DNA of 64,000 nucleotides from Dichetophora obliterata (lineage: Eukaryota; Arthropoda; Insecta; Diptera; Sciomyzidae), in assembly GCA_963920525.1 (NCBI GenBank), contig OY986439.1, positions 42,353,485 through 42,417,484 on the forward strand. Direction: 5' to 3'. The translations under genes and the position numbers were made by a program. The notes beneath the pieces were generated by a model. That model had not been told where the DNA came from. It did no database searches and saw only the letters and a program-made list of their open reading frames with translations. Positions 23,501 through 36,654 of this stretch are shown piece by piece. The first letter of the stretch is position 1, and each line of letters opens with the position of its first letter.

Positions 23501-23970
23501 CTCTGCAGGCCTCGCAGCTACTTCACGTGTCCATTTACCACTGGTTTATTGAATTTCACTATATGGTCTAATGGCACAAGAAATTTAGGCGTATATCAAC
23601 CCATTTTCGGCATTTAGTTTCAATTAGTTCCTGTTGAGCTATATAAGCATTACATTTGTTATTTTACGTGTTTCTAGTCCTTCTACGGGATATTCAATTC
23701 ACATATTCGGAAATATTTCAGTATCTCAAAAATGCAATTTTGATTTTTTGACATATGAAACTAGCCTGATGAAAACTTTTATTGAACCAAATATTTCTGG
23801 CTGAAAGTTTATTGAAAAAGATAATTGACTTGCTGTCGAATTTTTCTGATAAAGTAGTTTTCGTGTGTTTTTAAGAATCCAAAGACTTAAGGATATAAGT
23901 AAAGGATGAAGAAAGAAATTATTTTAAAATTGAAAAAAAAGAGAAAACATTCAAAAATTATGAAAATAAC
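23501..23970. other. AT-rich stretch between SINE and hAT element
   Basis: No coding signature or repeat structure is visible beyond AT-rich sequence. Confidence 0.4.
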
Positions 23971-23978
23971 ATTAAATA

Positions 23979-25258
23979 TAGTGTCCGACAGAGACTGTAA
24001 TTTTGGCCGAATATTCGGCCATTTTATAATATTCGGCAGAAACCGAAACCGAAACTGGTTAAGAAAATTTAAGTTTTCACAAATAATTTTTTTTAATAAC
24101 CCAGTTCTAGCGGCTCCCTCGGGGATTCAATCGGGTTAAAATCCTTGAAATTTCGTCATCCTTAAACTCTATATAGCAAAATTTAAAATTTGTACCTCCA
24201 CAGGTTAGGGCTGGGCGGCCTGATGCATTTTTGCACCACTAGCTGCATCACATACCTTCACAGCCGCTCCTGCTCATTTTAAAATAGCAAACGGGCTCTA
24301 AATATATTTTAACATAATATTTTATACTTATAATAATTATAATTGAAATGCAATTCTCGATATTGCTATTTGAAATATTTTTCGGAATAATCATATATTA
24401 AAAAAAAACAAACCCAAAAACTGCAACGTGCCGTGGGCACGTAAGTAAGTAAGTAAGCGACCGAATCAACTCAAAGCCAAAATAATGTATATTGTCAAAG
24501 GTCCATACTAACATAATCCTTACAGTGCTATGTAATATATCTTTCGCGCTCACCTGGAGAAATTTCTAAAGTTACTGATACAAAAATGTACTAATAACTG
24601 GGTTGAAAGGAAACAAAAGTACTTTCATACACATAAGAAAAAAATGTTATATAAAAAAAAATTAATATTTGAATATTGAAGTTTATAACAATAAATTGAA
24701 GTTTACTATAATAATCAATGCGATAAATTTTTGTTTTATTTTTTATTGCAAAAGTATAGCATACTTTATATCTTGCGTATAAACTCAAAATAGTATGCAC
24801 CTACAATGCACATTTTTATAGAACCACAAAACAAAGTATTTTTGTTTTTTTTTAAGGTTTAGTATTATAAAAATAGAAATATTTCGTTTTTTTTTTTTCC
24901 TTTATTCCACACACACAAAATTCGTTCGGAAGTTTAACTATCAACTTTTGGCTGCATAAAACTTTAATATTATTTGCAATAGAAATGATAAAATCGATGA
25001 CCAAAATATTTTTTTAACACTATAAATCAAATTATAGACGAGTTCATAATTTTTGTACTGTGCAATGCATTGTAAATATTTTTTTAAACCAAACTTATAT
25101 ATTTGAATTAAATGACTGATGCAAGAAATTTTTACCAAAAGCTAAATTGAGGCCAGTTTCGACTATTCGGCCATATTGAGTCAAAATAGCCGAAACTCAC
25201 AAAAAGAGCTGAAACTGGCCGTAACCGAAACCGAAACCGAATATTCGGTCGGAGACTA
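23979..25258. mobile_element. hAT non-autonomous element with perfect 8-bp duplication
   Basis: The ends TAGTGTCCGAC (23979-23989) and, reversed, TAGTCTCCGAC (25248-25258) match at 10 of 11 positions and start TAG, as many hAT termini do. ATTAAATA is present exactly on both sides (23971-23978 and 25259-25266). The subterminal zones carry inverted GAAACCGAAACCGAA and GGCCGAATATTCGG motifs (about 24010-24060 and 25150-25250). The 1280-bp length and lack of a transposase frame make it non-autonomous. Confidence 0.9.
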
Positions 25259-25266
25259 ATTAAATA

Positions 25267-26539
25267 TAAGACATATTAAAAAAAATTTTTGATTTTGATA
25301 AAATTCCATTTAACCAAATCATGTTAGAGCAGTTAAAAACTTAAATCTTTTATAAGTTTTTCAGAAAAAACTTTCCAAATGTGCTCTAATAAACTACCAG
25401 CTGCGTAAAAAGGGTAAAATCGTTGTCTTACCTTTTATAATAATTAACTAAATTAAAAGTAAATTTAAGAACTATATTACAAAATACTCCGGTGAAATTT
25501 TTAAGACGCCAAAACATGTTTAATTGTTTTTCTTATCCCTCTGCCAGAATTCATTGATCAAAGCTAGAATTTATAAGGACTTTGAAAATTGTCCAACAAT
25601 TTCATTTCTATTTTAAATGTACTCTTATGTTCAATCTTGCTTACCTTAAGTTATGGCAAACATTTCTTAATATTTCCTTATTCCCCAGACTCACCTGCAA
25701 TAAATGAAAAAAAAGTAATTATTAAAAGATTTTTAATTTGACAATAATTATTTCATGTTAAAATATTATTATTTAAGATTTGAAGGATATCTTAGGAATA
25801 TTTCTTTAAAAATTTCCAATCTCAAGATATTTTCATAGTTAAAGCAGCTATGCATATTTTCTTAATGCAAATTCATTGCGTTTTACAGCATAATTTTAAT
25901 GTTCAATCAAATACATGGTTGAGTTGAAACATTTTTGCATTAACTTCGCTTGAAAACATGCTAAAATAAAAATTGCTCACGCAGAAGCAATAAAAATTCA
26001 TACACATCCACATTTTACTGCCTGAGCGATTTTTCAGCGATATTTGCTATTACTTTGCAAGCATCAAAGATATAAAACTATTTTATTCTTTTAAAATTTT
26101 TATGGCTCTGATCTTTTTAAAATATTATTAAAAAATATTACTCCCCAAAAAAAGTATTTACATTTTTGAGTGTATTTTTTAATATACTTCAACTTGTCAT
26201 GGAAAATAATAAACTTCACAATAAACCGATTTCTGCCTCACCGTTAAGGTGATAAAAATTTAATCAGTATTAAATGGAAAATTGAAATTTCGACAATGGG
26301 TAGCTTTAAGCTTTTGCATGAAAACTGTTCATTATTATTTCAATAAACTTACCGGAAGTTCAAAAAGCATTAACATACGTGCATATTTTAAGCCTATTAA
26401 ACATGATTGGTCAGTAAAATATTTTCACAAAAATTGTATAAAAATTAAGTTTAATTAATTGCTTTAATCAGATGTTGTTATTATTCATTAATTAACACAT
26501 TATTTAGGGAGTTCAAAAACGAAATGTTTTCACAATACC
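25267..26539. other. AT-rich stretch without a recognisable gene
   Basis: No frames with recognisable motifs and no clear repeats. It may include the 3' end of the adjacent Tc1 relic, whose inverted repeats I could not locate. Confidence 0.4.
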
Positions 26540-27420
26540 TTAATCCCGGATAATAAATTCTTTGGATATTTTTTGCAATTCAACCTTGAGAACTTTCATT
26601 AAATCAGTAACGTTGCGTGGCCCGATACGTCTAACCCTTTTATCTAGTAAGTCCCACGTGTGCTCCATTGGGTTAGGGTCAGGACACTGGGATGGCCTTT
26701 GTAGAGTAGTGCATTTTCCGTAATATGAAAATTTATTTATTAATTTGCTGGTTTGCTTTGGATCGTTTTGGTTCGTTATGCTGTTGAAAAATAATTAATA
26801 AAATAATAAAAATAAGAGCGTAAGGTACTTTCAATTCTTGTCATATGTGTTTATACTTTGTTTAAGTCCATTACGCCATCTATTCGAACAATTGAACTAG
26901 AACAGTCACAACCATATGCTCCTTATTTAGCTTCATTTAGCATTTAGCTTAATTTACCCCAAACCATCACGCTACCACCACCATGTTTCACTGAGTGGAC
27001 TTGGCATTGCGGTTTGTCACGACATCGAATATATTTAATGCCGTTAGACAAAAATAAATAAAATTTTCTTTCATCCGACCATAACAACTTGCCCCAATCA
27101 GCTGTAGTCCAATTGATATGGCACTTTACAAATGTTTGGCATCATGAAGTCACCAACGAATGGACTCAGTCTACGCTGACTGAGAGGCTCAAAGTCACTT
27201 TAACAGTAGATTTTATTTTTAGAGCGCTTAGATTTGGGTCCTTTTTCGATTACCGCACGATGGCTCTATCTTATAGATCAGTTATTTTCCAAGGCGTTCC
27301 AGTTCCTTCTTTTCGTTGAGTTACACCGCACGCTAAAAGTCTGGCTTACAAAAAATTGCCTCGCAATATAACGCATGGTTCTTTCAGCTTTTACACCAGC
27401 TATTACAGCAATACGGGCAT
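26540..27420 (-). pseudogene. Tc1-like transposase relic
   Basis: Minus-strand fragments in several frames read, in order: WTTADWGKLLWSDERKFYLF (first catalytic Asp), IKYIR, VHSVKHGGGSVMVW, a short QHNEPK stretch corresponding to the second Asp region (HND-PKH in active relatives), then RPSQCPDPNPMEHTWDLLD and VRRIGPRNVTDLMKVLK, ending at the stop 26542-26540. The order matches the Tc1 catalytic core and C-terminus. Multiple stops and frameshifts, and a low-complexity stretch near 26780-26830, make it dead. The upstream helix-turn-helix half (to about 27420) is only faintly readable. Confidence 0.75.
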
Positions 27421-28004
27421 TGCTGCTTTTAAGATTTTTAGTAGAGGTCATCAACAAATATGTATATTGGTTATAAAGTTGTAAATTTATAAAGTTTCTG
27501 TTAAGATTTTAGCATAAAAACTGCTTTGACGTGCTTTATTTGCGTTAAAAGCTTATATTTTATTAACTAGTTCCGTGCAAAAAACTGTTATTTCTATGGT
27601 AGACTAAAAATTTTCAGAGTTTAACTTTGACATAAAATTAAAAAAGAGGCAGGAAAATCTATTGGGGGTATGTTTTTACAGAACGCTTCTTTGGAATTCC
27701 TAAACCGTCGATTGAGCAACTATAAAAAATTCATCTACCTTAGATTTTATTCTCAATCACATGTTCGAAATTTTTTTTTTTTTTTCTTACCAAATCACTA
27801 TTTCATCATTTCATCACTTTTTTCTGACCAAAATCTGTAACTTTTTGTGCTAGACAAAAAATGTGTATATCAATTTGCTGGTAAATATTTTTAAATTTAA
27901 TATTCTTTCAATAAGAAATCGTATGTTTTTAATATAAATCCACTTTTTCGATAAAGGATTACTTGTCACTTAAATAAAAGATTCTAGTTTCTTAATATTA
28001 TTAT

Positions 28005-28200
28005 TTATTTATCTATTTATAGTACGATAAGAACTAAGTTTTATTGATGTACAAGTTAGAATAATATTTTTAGGATTATACACATTAAAGATTTTCTTAA
28101 ACCTAATCTAAACCACTATACTTATTATAAAGTTAATCTTAATTATTACCATTATTATGTGCCTTTATTATACTATTACACTAAGAACTTAGTTCTTTTA
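28005..28200 (-). mobile_element. LINE 3' end fragment
   Basis: The minus strand reads CTTGTACATCAATAAAAC, AGTTCTTATCGTACTATAAA and then TAGATAAATAAATAATAA. This parallels the 3' ends of the LINEs at 9676 and 38379, which also finish in (TAAA)n. No coding part remains. Confidence 0.4.
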
Positions 28201-30228
28201 AATTACAAAGCTTAGTGACAAGTAGTTTTGAATATAATGATTAATTTATAACTTAACTTAAACTAAAATAAGGGACAAAATAGTTATATAAATAACAAAT
28301 AACATTATATTAATATATAAAGCAAGAAAGAGGTTGGAAAATAAATATAAAGAAAATGATGGAGAAAGAGCACAAGAGAGAGAACAGACATTTTGCTAAG
28401 AAATAGGTGACGAAAAATAGTTCTCATTTTATTTAAAAAACAAGTATTAATTTTCACCCTTCATTCTATATTTTTTTCACTCCTTTTTCTGTAACTGTTT
28501 GCGTGTCAAGCTTCTCATTTAAGCTGCAATTAATTGCCGTCTCATCAACGTATAACTAAACAAAGAGCTCAAATCTATTTGATCGTAGACCATTTAAATT
28601 ATTATTAATTAAGGTCTATTAAAAATGTTTTCAGTTAATTACTTTATTAATTGCTTCTGAAGCTGCTAAAACCATTAGTTTTTCTGATGGTATTTTAAGA
28701 TTTATTTTGTAAATATTGTAAATGCAAAAATCATTCATGTATTGCACAAATTTTGACATATTTACCAAAATATGTTCTCAAGTACGGTCAATAACATTGA
28801 GTCGTTCAATCATTACAATAATAACATAAATCTGTTGAATATCACACGTTTTTGCTAAATTACAATTTATTTAGATGTCTTTAGAAATAATGTACCAGAT
28901 TTTGCCTTATTGTAAATAAATAAAACTTTGAAAATTACAATTTGTATCTTCTTCAAAATTGAAATGTCTAACAAAACCATTATGAGTTCTACCACGAACA
29001 AAGTTTTAAGGATAAGTGGCATTTGTTAATATATTTTTTTTTAATTTAAATTAAATATTTTGAGTGTAACTGCATAAAATTTTGCATAGCTGACAACTGC
29101 CCTAGCTGCCAGCAGAATATGTTGCAATTTAAGTTGCGCCACAGTGATACGCAGAAAGCTTAAAATGATGAATGATATCTGCTGCAGTCTCTGTTTTTTT
29201 TTTTTTTTTTTGCTTAAAATAATTGCTTGCAACATATTGCTCTCGTTTATCATCAATTTTGTTTCCATTGCATTTGGCAATACAACACTCGCACACACAG
29301 GCTTAACATTTTACACTTGCATTTCAACGCTTGCTTTCCTTCATTATTTTACATAAACAACACAATTTAATTTATTTGATGAATTATTTAGATGCACACA
29401 TATAGCCCAAGGTTTGTTTATCGCATTGTTCAACTAATTTTAAGATTTTCTTGATATATCTTCGTTTGTGTTTATACTTATCTATTTTAGATCTAAGCCA
29501 TCATTGCTTGCAAGTAATTGGTTTCATATCTCTGCATTTCTGAACGGAAATTTTGGTATTGTTTAGCCAATTATGAACGATTTAGTGTTATTTACATCAT
29601 AACCGTTCAATAAACACATCAATAATGCATGGCATAATAACAATAATATTTAAACTAATCTGTCGATAAATTTTCTTTGTAAATAAAAATTTAATGTTAC
29701 TCATACGCAGTGGTGCTCTTTTTATATGATAAATTGTATGAAATCAATTCCTATCGACAACTTCGAAGGTCGTTACAGGCGATAAATTTTTATTAGCAGC
29801 TAAGAGCTTTAAAGAGAAATGTTTGAGTGTGTGTACGTATGCTTACAAGACAATCATACAACCTTATTTATAAGTTTGGTGTCCATAACAATTCTATTTA
29901 AGCCTTACATTTTATTGCAGAGAATTCAGTAGATTTCAAAAATAAAGCTATTCTTGATTGTTTACTTTAGCTTTAGCCAATCTTTACAAATATTTTAAAA
30001 TATTAAATCTAAAACAACATTCTGTATGGAAGTGATACATATTTTATTCCCATGTAATATTTAATTGTGGTTATACTAAAAATTATTCATTTAATTCGAT
30101 AGCATAGCTTTGTAGTTGTGTGAGTTGCCAATTTATAATTGCATGAAATTAAGCCAAAATACTCGTAATTGAAAAGCTATATGTTTAAAATTTATTAAAT
30201 ACTAAATAAGGAATGAAATTGTGCCAAA

Positions 30229-30318
30229 GAGAGAATATTAAAAATGAATAAATTATTTAAATTCAGATATCCTGAGAGAATATTAAAAATGAATAAATTA
30301 TTTAAATTCAGATATCCT
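30229..30318. repeat. 45-bp tandem duplication
   Basis: Two identical 45-bp units (30229-30273 and 30274-30318), each starting GAGAGAATATTAAAAATG. Confidence 0.95.
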
Positions 30319-31904
30319 GAGAGAAAAAATAATTTATGCTAAAACTAAAATTATTACATTAATGCTATTATGTAATTGTTGTAAACCTGTTACCTGAATT
30401 TTAGAAATCATTTAATGGTGAAATGAGGGATTATTTTTATACTTAGTCATTTTTTAGTAAAATTTAAAATATTTGATAGAGAAACTAAAATTGTTTTTAA
30501 TAAATAATGTTGACTTATAAAAAAAAACTTAAGCCAACACAGTATTATTTAAAAAAAATGCTTAACCACTTAAGATCTGTTCTCCATAAAAACTTGAACA
30601 CATATACGGAAAATACTAAAAAAATAACTTTACAACAAATATATCAATTAACTTTATCAAAAAGAAAATGTTATATATTAACTCAGAATACAGTAAAACG
30701 AACACAAATTACTAAATGGCGTAAAATAAAAACAAATCAAGGGAATATATACTCAAAAGTTTATTAGTTAATACCTTATAGTTACTTTAGTCAAACAGTT
30801 ATATTTGATGAGAAACAAGTATTTATAAATAGCTTTAAAATAAAAAGGAAAAAATGCATTAAAATATTTTCAAAACCTTTAAAATTCGACTGAGCTTTTT
30901 GCTTAGATAAATAGTTTTTTCATTTTGATGTGATTTTTTACACTGTAGTCATTTGAGTAATTCACTAAATAAAATGTTTCATTCTATTTTTCTTACAAAG
31001 TTTTGCAACTCAAAATTTTTACTCATACTAAATTTTATATCGATTGTATTATTGTAAAGAAACTTTTAAGTGCTATTAATTTATATTTGAAAAGGTTGCG
31101 AGCCCCTTCAACAAAAATTTGATAAAATAACGTTGTCAAAATCGATTCTCTGCTTTTACAGAAGTTGAGATCACAATTATACTCGTTGTCTATTAATAAT
31201 TTTGTAATAATTACGCATTTATTTATTACGATATGTTGTTAACGTTGATGTTTCTCAAATTATTACATTCGCACAAACGTTTGGTAGAAAATTGCCTGGA
31301 AAGGATTTTTAGGCCAAGCTAAAGTTAAACTATAGTTTAATAGAAAAAATATTTATTTTTTACATTTTCCAAATACCTCAAAAGTATTCTCTAAAAATTT
31401 CAGACTAATCGGATTATAATTTATGGAAATAAATTACTTTTAATATGAGTTTTTAACAAAACTTTAAACGCGTTTTTCTCAAAACCATATTTTTTAAGTC
31501 TTTTTCTCAGTTTTTTTTAAATAATTGTCCTCCGGATGAACGAAGAATTTTTTTTACAAGTATTTTTCTAGCCGAAAAGTCAATTTTAAATTTCATCATT
31601 TTTCGGAAAATCAAAATTTTCAAATCCCTTTGTTCATCAAATCCCTTTGTTTTTTTTTTTATTTCAGATGATCCAGTGACGAATAACTGTAATCACCGCA
31701 AAACACTTTTTTTTTATCCCTCGCAAATTTACTGTATGTATCAACAGTAAAAAATCAAATATTTTGTAAATAAAACAAAAAAATTTCTTCAAATATATAT
31801 CTTTCATAAAAAAAAAACAACATTATTAATTATTTTCAGTATGGCCAAAAAAAATCCTAAATAAGACCTTTTCTTGTGCGTCCTAACTGTTGGTGCCCCC
31901 TTTA

Positions 31905-34812
31905 AGTCAAGTCGCGATGAAGTGAAGTCTTGCCAAGTAGAAGTGAAGTAAAGTCAATTTGAAGTCAAATCAACTGAAGTTGAAGTCAAATCAACTTAAG
32001 TTGAAGTCAAGTCAAGTCAAGTCAAGTTAAAGTCAAGCCAATTTAAGTCAAAGCCAAGTCAATCAAGTTGAAGTTAAGTCAAGTTTAATTCAAATCAAGT
32101 CGCATTTAAGTCAAATCAAGTTGATTTCATGTCAAAATTAAATCTTGCCGAGTTGCAGTCAAGTCAAGTTGAATTCAAATTAAATTTAATGGCGTTTTCG
32201 TTTCTCGAAAAAATGTTGCATTTTTTCTGCCATCTTTTAGAATTCCGAATATTGTCTACTTTTGAGGTCAATATTTTTGAGAAAAGAACACGATTTAATT
32301 ACAGAGATCACTAATTTTTTCTCAAGAGGTCAGAATTTCCCAAAAGGGCACAAAAATGTTGCATATTTCGAGAAACGAAAACGCCACAAGTCAATTCAAG
32401 TTGAAGTCTAGTCGTTAAAGTTAAGACAAATTGAAGTCAAATCAAGTTGAAGTCTGATCAAATTTATTTCAAGCCAAATTTAAGTCAAGTCAAGTTAAAT
32501 TGAATACAAGTTAAATTGAAAAAGTTTCAATTCGAAGTCAATTCAAGATAAAGTCAAGTCAATACGAGTTGAAATCAAATCGAGTCGAGGTGAAGTCCAG
32601 TCAAGTCACGTTGAAGTACAGTCAAGACAAGTTAGAGTCAATTTAATTTAAGTTAAAGCCAAACAAAGTTTAAGTCAAGTCAAATCAAGTTAAAATTTAG
32701 TCAATCTTTAGTTCAGTCAAGGCAAGTTGTAGTCAAGTTAAGTCACACTGAAGTCAAATCAAGTCACATTGCAGTAAAGTTAAGGTCAATTTAAGTTGAA
32801 TTCAAGGCAAGCTGAATTGAAGTAAAATTGAAATCTTGTATAATTGCAGTCCGTCAAGTTGAATTCAAGTCAAATTAAAGTCAATTCAAGTTTAAGTGAA
32901 GACTATTTAAAGTCAAGTAAAATTAAAATCAAGTTAAGTTGAAGTCAAGTCAGATTGAAGTCAAGTCAGGATGAAATCAAGTCAGGTGTAAGAGAAGTCA
33001 GGTTTAAGTCAGGTTGAAGTTAATTAAAGTATAAATCAAGTCAAATGGAATTCTTGTCGAGTTGTAGTCAAGTCAAGTTGAATTCAAGTCAAATTGAAGT
33101 CAATGCAAGTTGAATTCAAGTCAAAGTCAAGTCAATTAAAGTTGAAGTGAAGTCAAGTTAAGGTCAATTCAAGTTTAAGTCAAATTAAGCTAAGGTCAAG
33201 TCAAGTTGAAGTCAATTCAAGTTGAATTCAAATCAAGTTGAGGTCAAGGCAAGTTAAGGTCAATTCAAGCTGAATTCAAATTAGGTTAAAGTCAAGCCAA
33301 TTCGAAGTAAAGTCAAGTAAAATTCAAGTTATGTTGAAGTCAAGTCAGGATGAAGTCAAGTAAGGCTTAAGTCAAGTCCAGTTGAAATGTATCCAATTTT
33401 AAGTCCAGTCAAGTCATGTCAAAGTGAAGTCAATTTAAATTAAATCCAAATAAAATTTAAGTCAAGTCAAATCACGTTGACGTTAAATCAGGTTTAATTC
33501 CAGTCAAGAAAAATTGTTTCCAAGTCAAGTCACATTGATGTCAAGACAAGTTGAAGTCAATTCAATTTGAATTTAAGTCAAATTGAAATCTTGGCGAGTT
33601 TTAGTCAATTCAAGTTGAATTCAAGTCACATTAAAGTAAAGTCAAGTTGAAGTCAATTCAAGTTAAATTCAAGTCAAATTGAATCTATGTCAAATTCAAG
33701 TCAAGTCAAGTCAAGTTTAGTTCAAGTCATATGAAAATAAAATAAAGTTAAGGTCAAGTCAAGTTGAAGCTAAGTTACATTTAATTCAAGTCAATTTGAA
33801 GTCAAGTCAGGTTAAAGTCAAAAAAAAAACAACTTGAAGTCAATTCAAGTTGAATTCACGTCAAATTCCAATCTTTTCAAATTTTAGTCAAGTCAAGTTA
33901 TTATCAAGCCAAATTGAATTCAAGTCACGTTGCAGTCAAGTCAATTCAAGTTCAATTCAAGTCAAGTTGAATTTAAGTCAAATTTAAATCTTTCTGAGTT
34001 GCAGTCAAGTCAATTTGAATTCAACTCAAATTGAAGTCAATGCAAGTTAAAGTCAAGTCAAAGTCAAGTCAATTAAAGTTGAAGTGAATTCAAGTTAAGG
34101 TCAATTCAGTTTGAGGTCAAATAAATTTAAGGTCAAGTCAAATTGAAGTTAATTCAAGTTGAATTCAAGTCAAATTGAAGTCAAGTCAAGTTGAAGTCAA
34201 GTCAAGTAAAATTCAAGTCAAGTTGAAGTAAAGTTAAGTTTAAGTCAAGTCGGGTTGAAGTCAAGTCAGGCTTAAGTCAATTCCGGTTGAAATCAAGCCA
34301 AGTTGGAGTCTAGTCAAGTCAACTTAAAGTGAATTTAATTTAAGTTAAATGTAGATAAATTTTAATCCAAGTCAAATCACGTTGAAATTTTGTCGAGTTT
34401 AAGTCCAATCAAGGCAAATTGTTGCCAAGTCAAGTCACATTGATGTCAAGACAAGTTGAAGTCAATTCAATTTGAATTTAAGTCAAATTTAAATCTTTTA
34501 GAGTTTTAGTCAAGTCAAGTTGAAGTCAAGTCACATTGAAGTCAAGTCACATTGAAGTCAAGTCACATTGAAGTCAAGTCACATTGCAGTCAAGTCACAA
34601 TCAAGTCATGTTGAAGTCAAGTCACGTCAGGTTGAATACAAGTGAAATTGAAATCAAGTCAATCAAGTTCAAATCAAATTGAGTTGAAGTCAAGTCAAGT
34701 TGAAAACAAGTGAAATTTAAATCAAGTCAATTTGAAGTCACGTCAATTTGAATACAAGTTAAATTTAAATCAATTCAGTTTAAAGTCAAATCAAGCCAAG
34801 TCATATCAATAC
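31905..34812. repeat. AAGTC-based satellite, about 2.9 kb
   Basis: Nearly the whole stretch is made of diverged pentamers AAGTC, AAGTT, GAAGTC and TTGAA. The commonest string is AAGTCAAGTCAAGTTGAAGT. Short stretches such as 34531-34600 (GTCACATTGAA repeated) show local 15-bp units. One 195-bp palindromic element interrupts it. Reading frames inside it are by-products of the repeat. Confidence 0.95.
32191..32385. mobile_element. 195-bp palindromic MITE inside the satellite
   Basis: GGCGTTTTCGTTTCTCGAAA (32191) is mirrored by its inverted copy ending at 32385, and ATGTTGCAT follows on both sides. The sequence is clearly non-satellite and the satellite resumes on either side. No clean target duplication is visible, because the flanks are repetitive. 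Confidence 0.8.
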
Positions 34813-35881
34813 ATGTTTAGTCTCTTAAACTGCCAATGCTGCACATTAATGTGACTCCTGCCGCAATAAAAGTTTTTGTTTTCTTTGTTAAATTTTCATC
34901 ATAATAGCAATCCTCTAGCACACCAATCATCCATGAAGTACTAAAAATATTTATCAATATTTTACGCTGCCTGTTCACTTTAATGTTTTGTATTCAATTG
35001 TTTGCCAAAAGCAAAAGAAACAAAAAATCAATTTGCACTCAGTCACGCATCGATAAACACGCACGTGAAACCATAGAATCTTGAAAATAAAATCATAATC
35101 ATAATCAAGATATACGCATATTGTCTTATGTTTGAGAGCATTATCAATAGAGGCTATGTGGTGACAAGAGACAAAAAAAGGAATAGGGACAAAACTTCGT
35201 GATATCTTGACGCTATAAATAACATAGAAAGTACTGTCGGCCAAAATATGACAGTACTTCATAAGAACGAGCTATAAAATACATAAAATGTAGCAACAAT
35301 ACAGACAAGCGAGAAAACGACAACCAGACAGTATCAAAAGCTAGCAAAATGTAAAGTTCAACAGATATTATTAGATTTATTTATGATGTGCGTCTCTTGA
35401 TTGCCAACTTATCGACTTGTCGCGTGCATAAATTCTATAGTAAAATGCCAATAAGAAGGAAAAATAAAACAAAAAGTTAAATTGCGCGAAGCAGCTACTT
35501 CAAGGTCGCTCACTGATTTATAGCACATCCTTACGAGTAGCTTGCCTGACATCGCTTGGCAGCAGCAATAAAACTAACTCAATAATTTTGCTCAATTTCA
35601 TTTTGCTCTCAAGTTTTCTGTTACTTATGTGCTTGAACAAACATTTCGTGTTTGCAAAAAGGAAAAATTCGATTTGAAATGGCAAACTTTTTTCTTACAT
35701 ATGTATATTTGTTAAGTCAGAAATATGTATTTCGAATATGATAGAATCGTTGATTGCACAGGTGTTTGTGCTGTGTTGATAATGTAATAAGTTAGAATTA
35801 AGTTATCACAGCTCTTCAGTGGCATAAACAAAGCATATTTGCTTACATTTGGGCAAAATTTTTAAGTAGTAACTAGGTTAC

Positions 35882-35943
35882 ACCACGGCGTATGCGTTAT
35901 TTTAAATTCAAATCAAAGTTCAAAGTAACTCATACGACATGGT
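35882..35943. repeat. hairpin with ~23-bp imperfect arms
   Basis: CACCACGGCGTATGCGTTAT pairs with CACCATGTCGTATGAGTTAC read from the other side (five mismatches in 20). A related string, CACCATGGCGTATGAGTAAC, occurs alone near 43366, so the sequence may be the end of a dispersed element. Confidence 0.55.
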
Positions 35944-36282
35944 GAACTTTATTCAGTTTTATGTTATTTTATATGTTTTTTTCGAATTCTTTATGTTGGG
36001 TATGGATAACGAGCTTAAAAAATAACTAAATTTGCATTGTTTATGGAATTCAAAAAATGTGCAGAGCTATCTTTTTCGTAAGATCAAACATATTTTACAT
36101 TTATTTAGCCCATCTAGAAACGTTGAACAACATATCTTAACCATTTTAGCATTAATATGAAAAATTTGAGTTTGACAAACTCAAGAGTACAGCAACAATA
36201 ACGTTTCATGTTATATAAGCAAATACTTCAAGATTGCTGCAAAGTGAATGTTGATTTTTTCAAGACGAATTTGAATCACTGA

Positions 36283-36309
36283 GGGAATAATAATAATAAT
36301 AATAATAAT
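36283..36309. repeat. (AAT)n microsatellite
   Basis: About eight uninterrupted AAT units. Confidence 0.9.
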
Positions 36310-36654
36310 GGAATTTCACGGTATTTTTTGAGTTCAATTATATTTTGCTGATATATTATTCATCAAATACGAAGGAGGCAGACATACATGAATGACTTTG
36401 TGCTTAAACGAACTAATTTCAATAAAATATTTATCATGTGCGCACAGGCAAAATGTTAGGCCAAATAAAAGAAAGTGAACCATGTCTTTAATAAAACTCT
36501 GCACAACAATTTCCAGCAATACTGTTAAAATACAAACTTTTCTATCAACGCACTAAAGAAGCAAATTAAATTGTTTTTCAAAACAGGCAATTGAAAAACT
36601 TATTTAAAGACATGTTGTTTTATAATAAAAAAAAACATAAACTACTTTGAATTA

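Larger units (their letters stand above)
27421..31904. other. long AT-rich stretch, mostly featureless
   Basis: It contains a LINE tail (28005-28200), a 45-bp tandem duplication (30229-30318), a T17 run near 29194 and a duplicated AAATCCCTTTGTT near 31623-31651. An 86-codon Lys/Thr-rich frame at 30507-30767 is not supported by any motif. No gene recognised. Confidence 0.45.
34813..36652. other. AT-rich stretch with minor repeats
   Basis: It contains a hairpin (35882-35943) and an (AAT)n microsatellite (36283-36309). No gene recognised on either strand. Confidence 0.45.

Noticed and set aside
30507..30767. 86-codon Lys/Thr/Asn-rich frame
   Set aside because: Composition follows AT-rich DNA and no domain is visible.
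31905..34812. CRISPR-like or coding interpretation of the AAGTC repeat
   Set aside because: No repeat-spacer structure; the whole stretch is diverged pentamers in a eukaryotic context.
31905..34812. Telomeric repeat
   Set aside because: The unit AAGTC differs from insect TTAGG, is highly diverged and interstitial.
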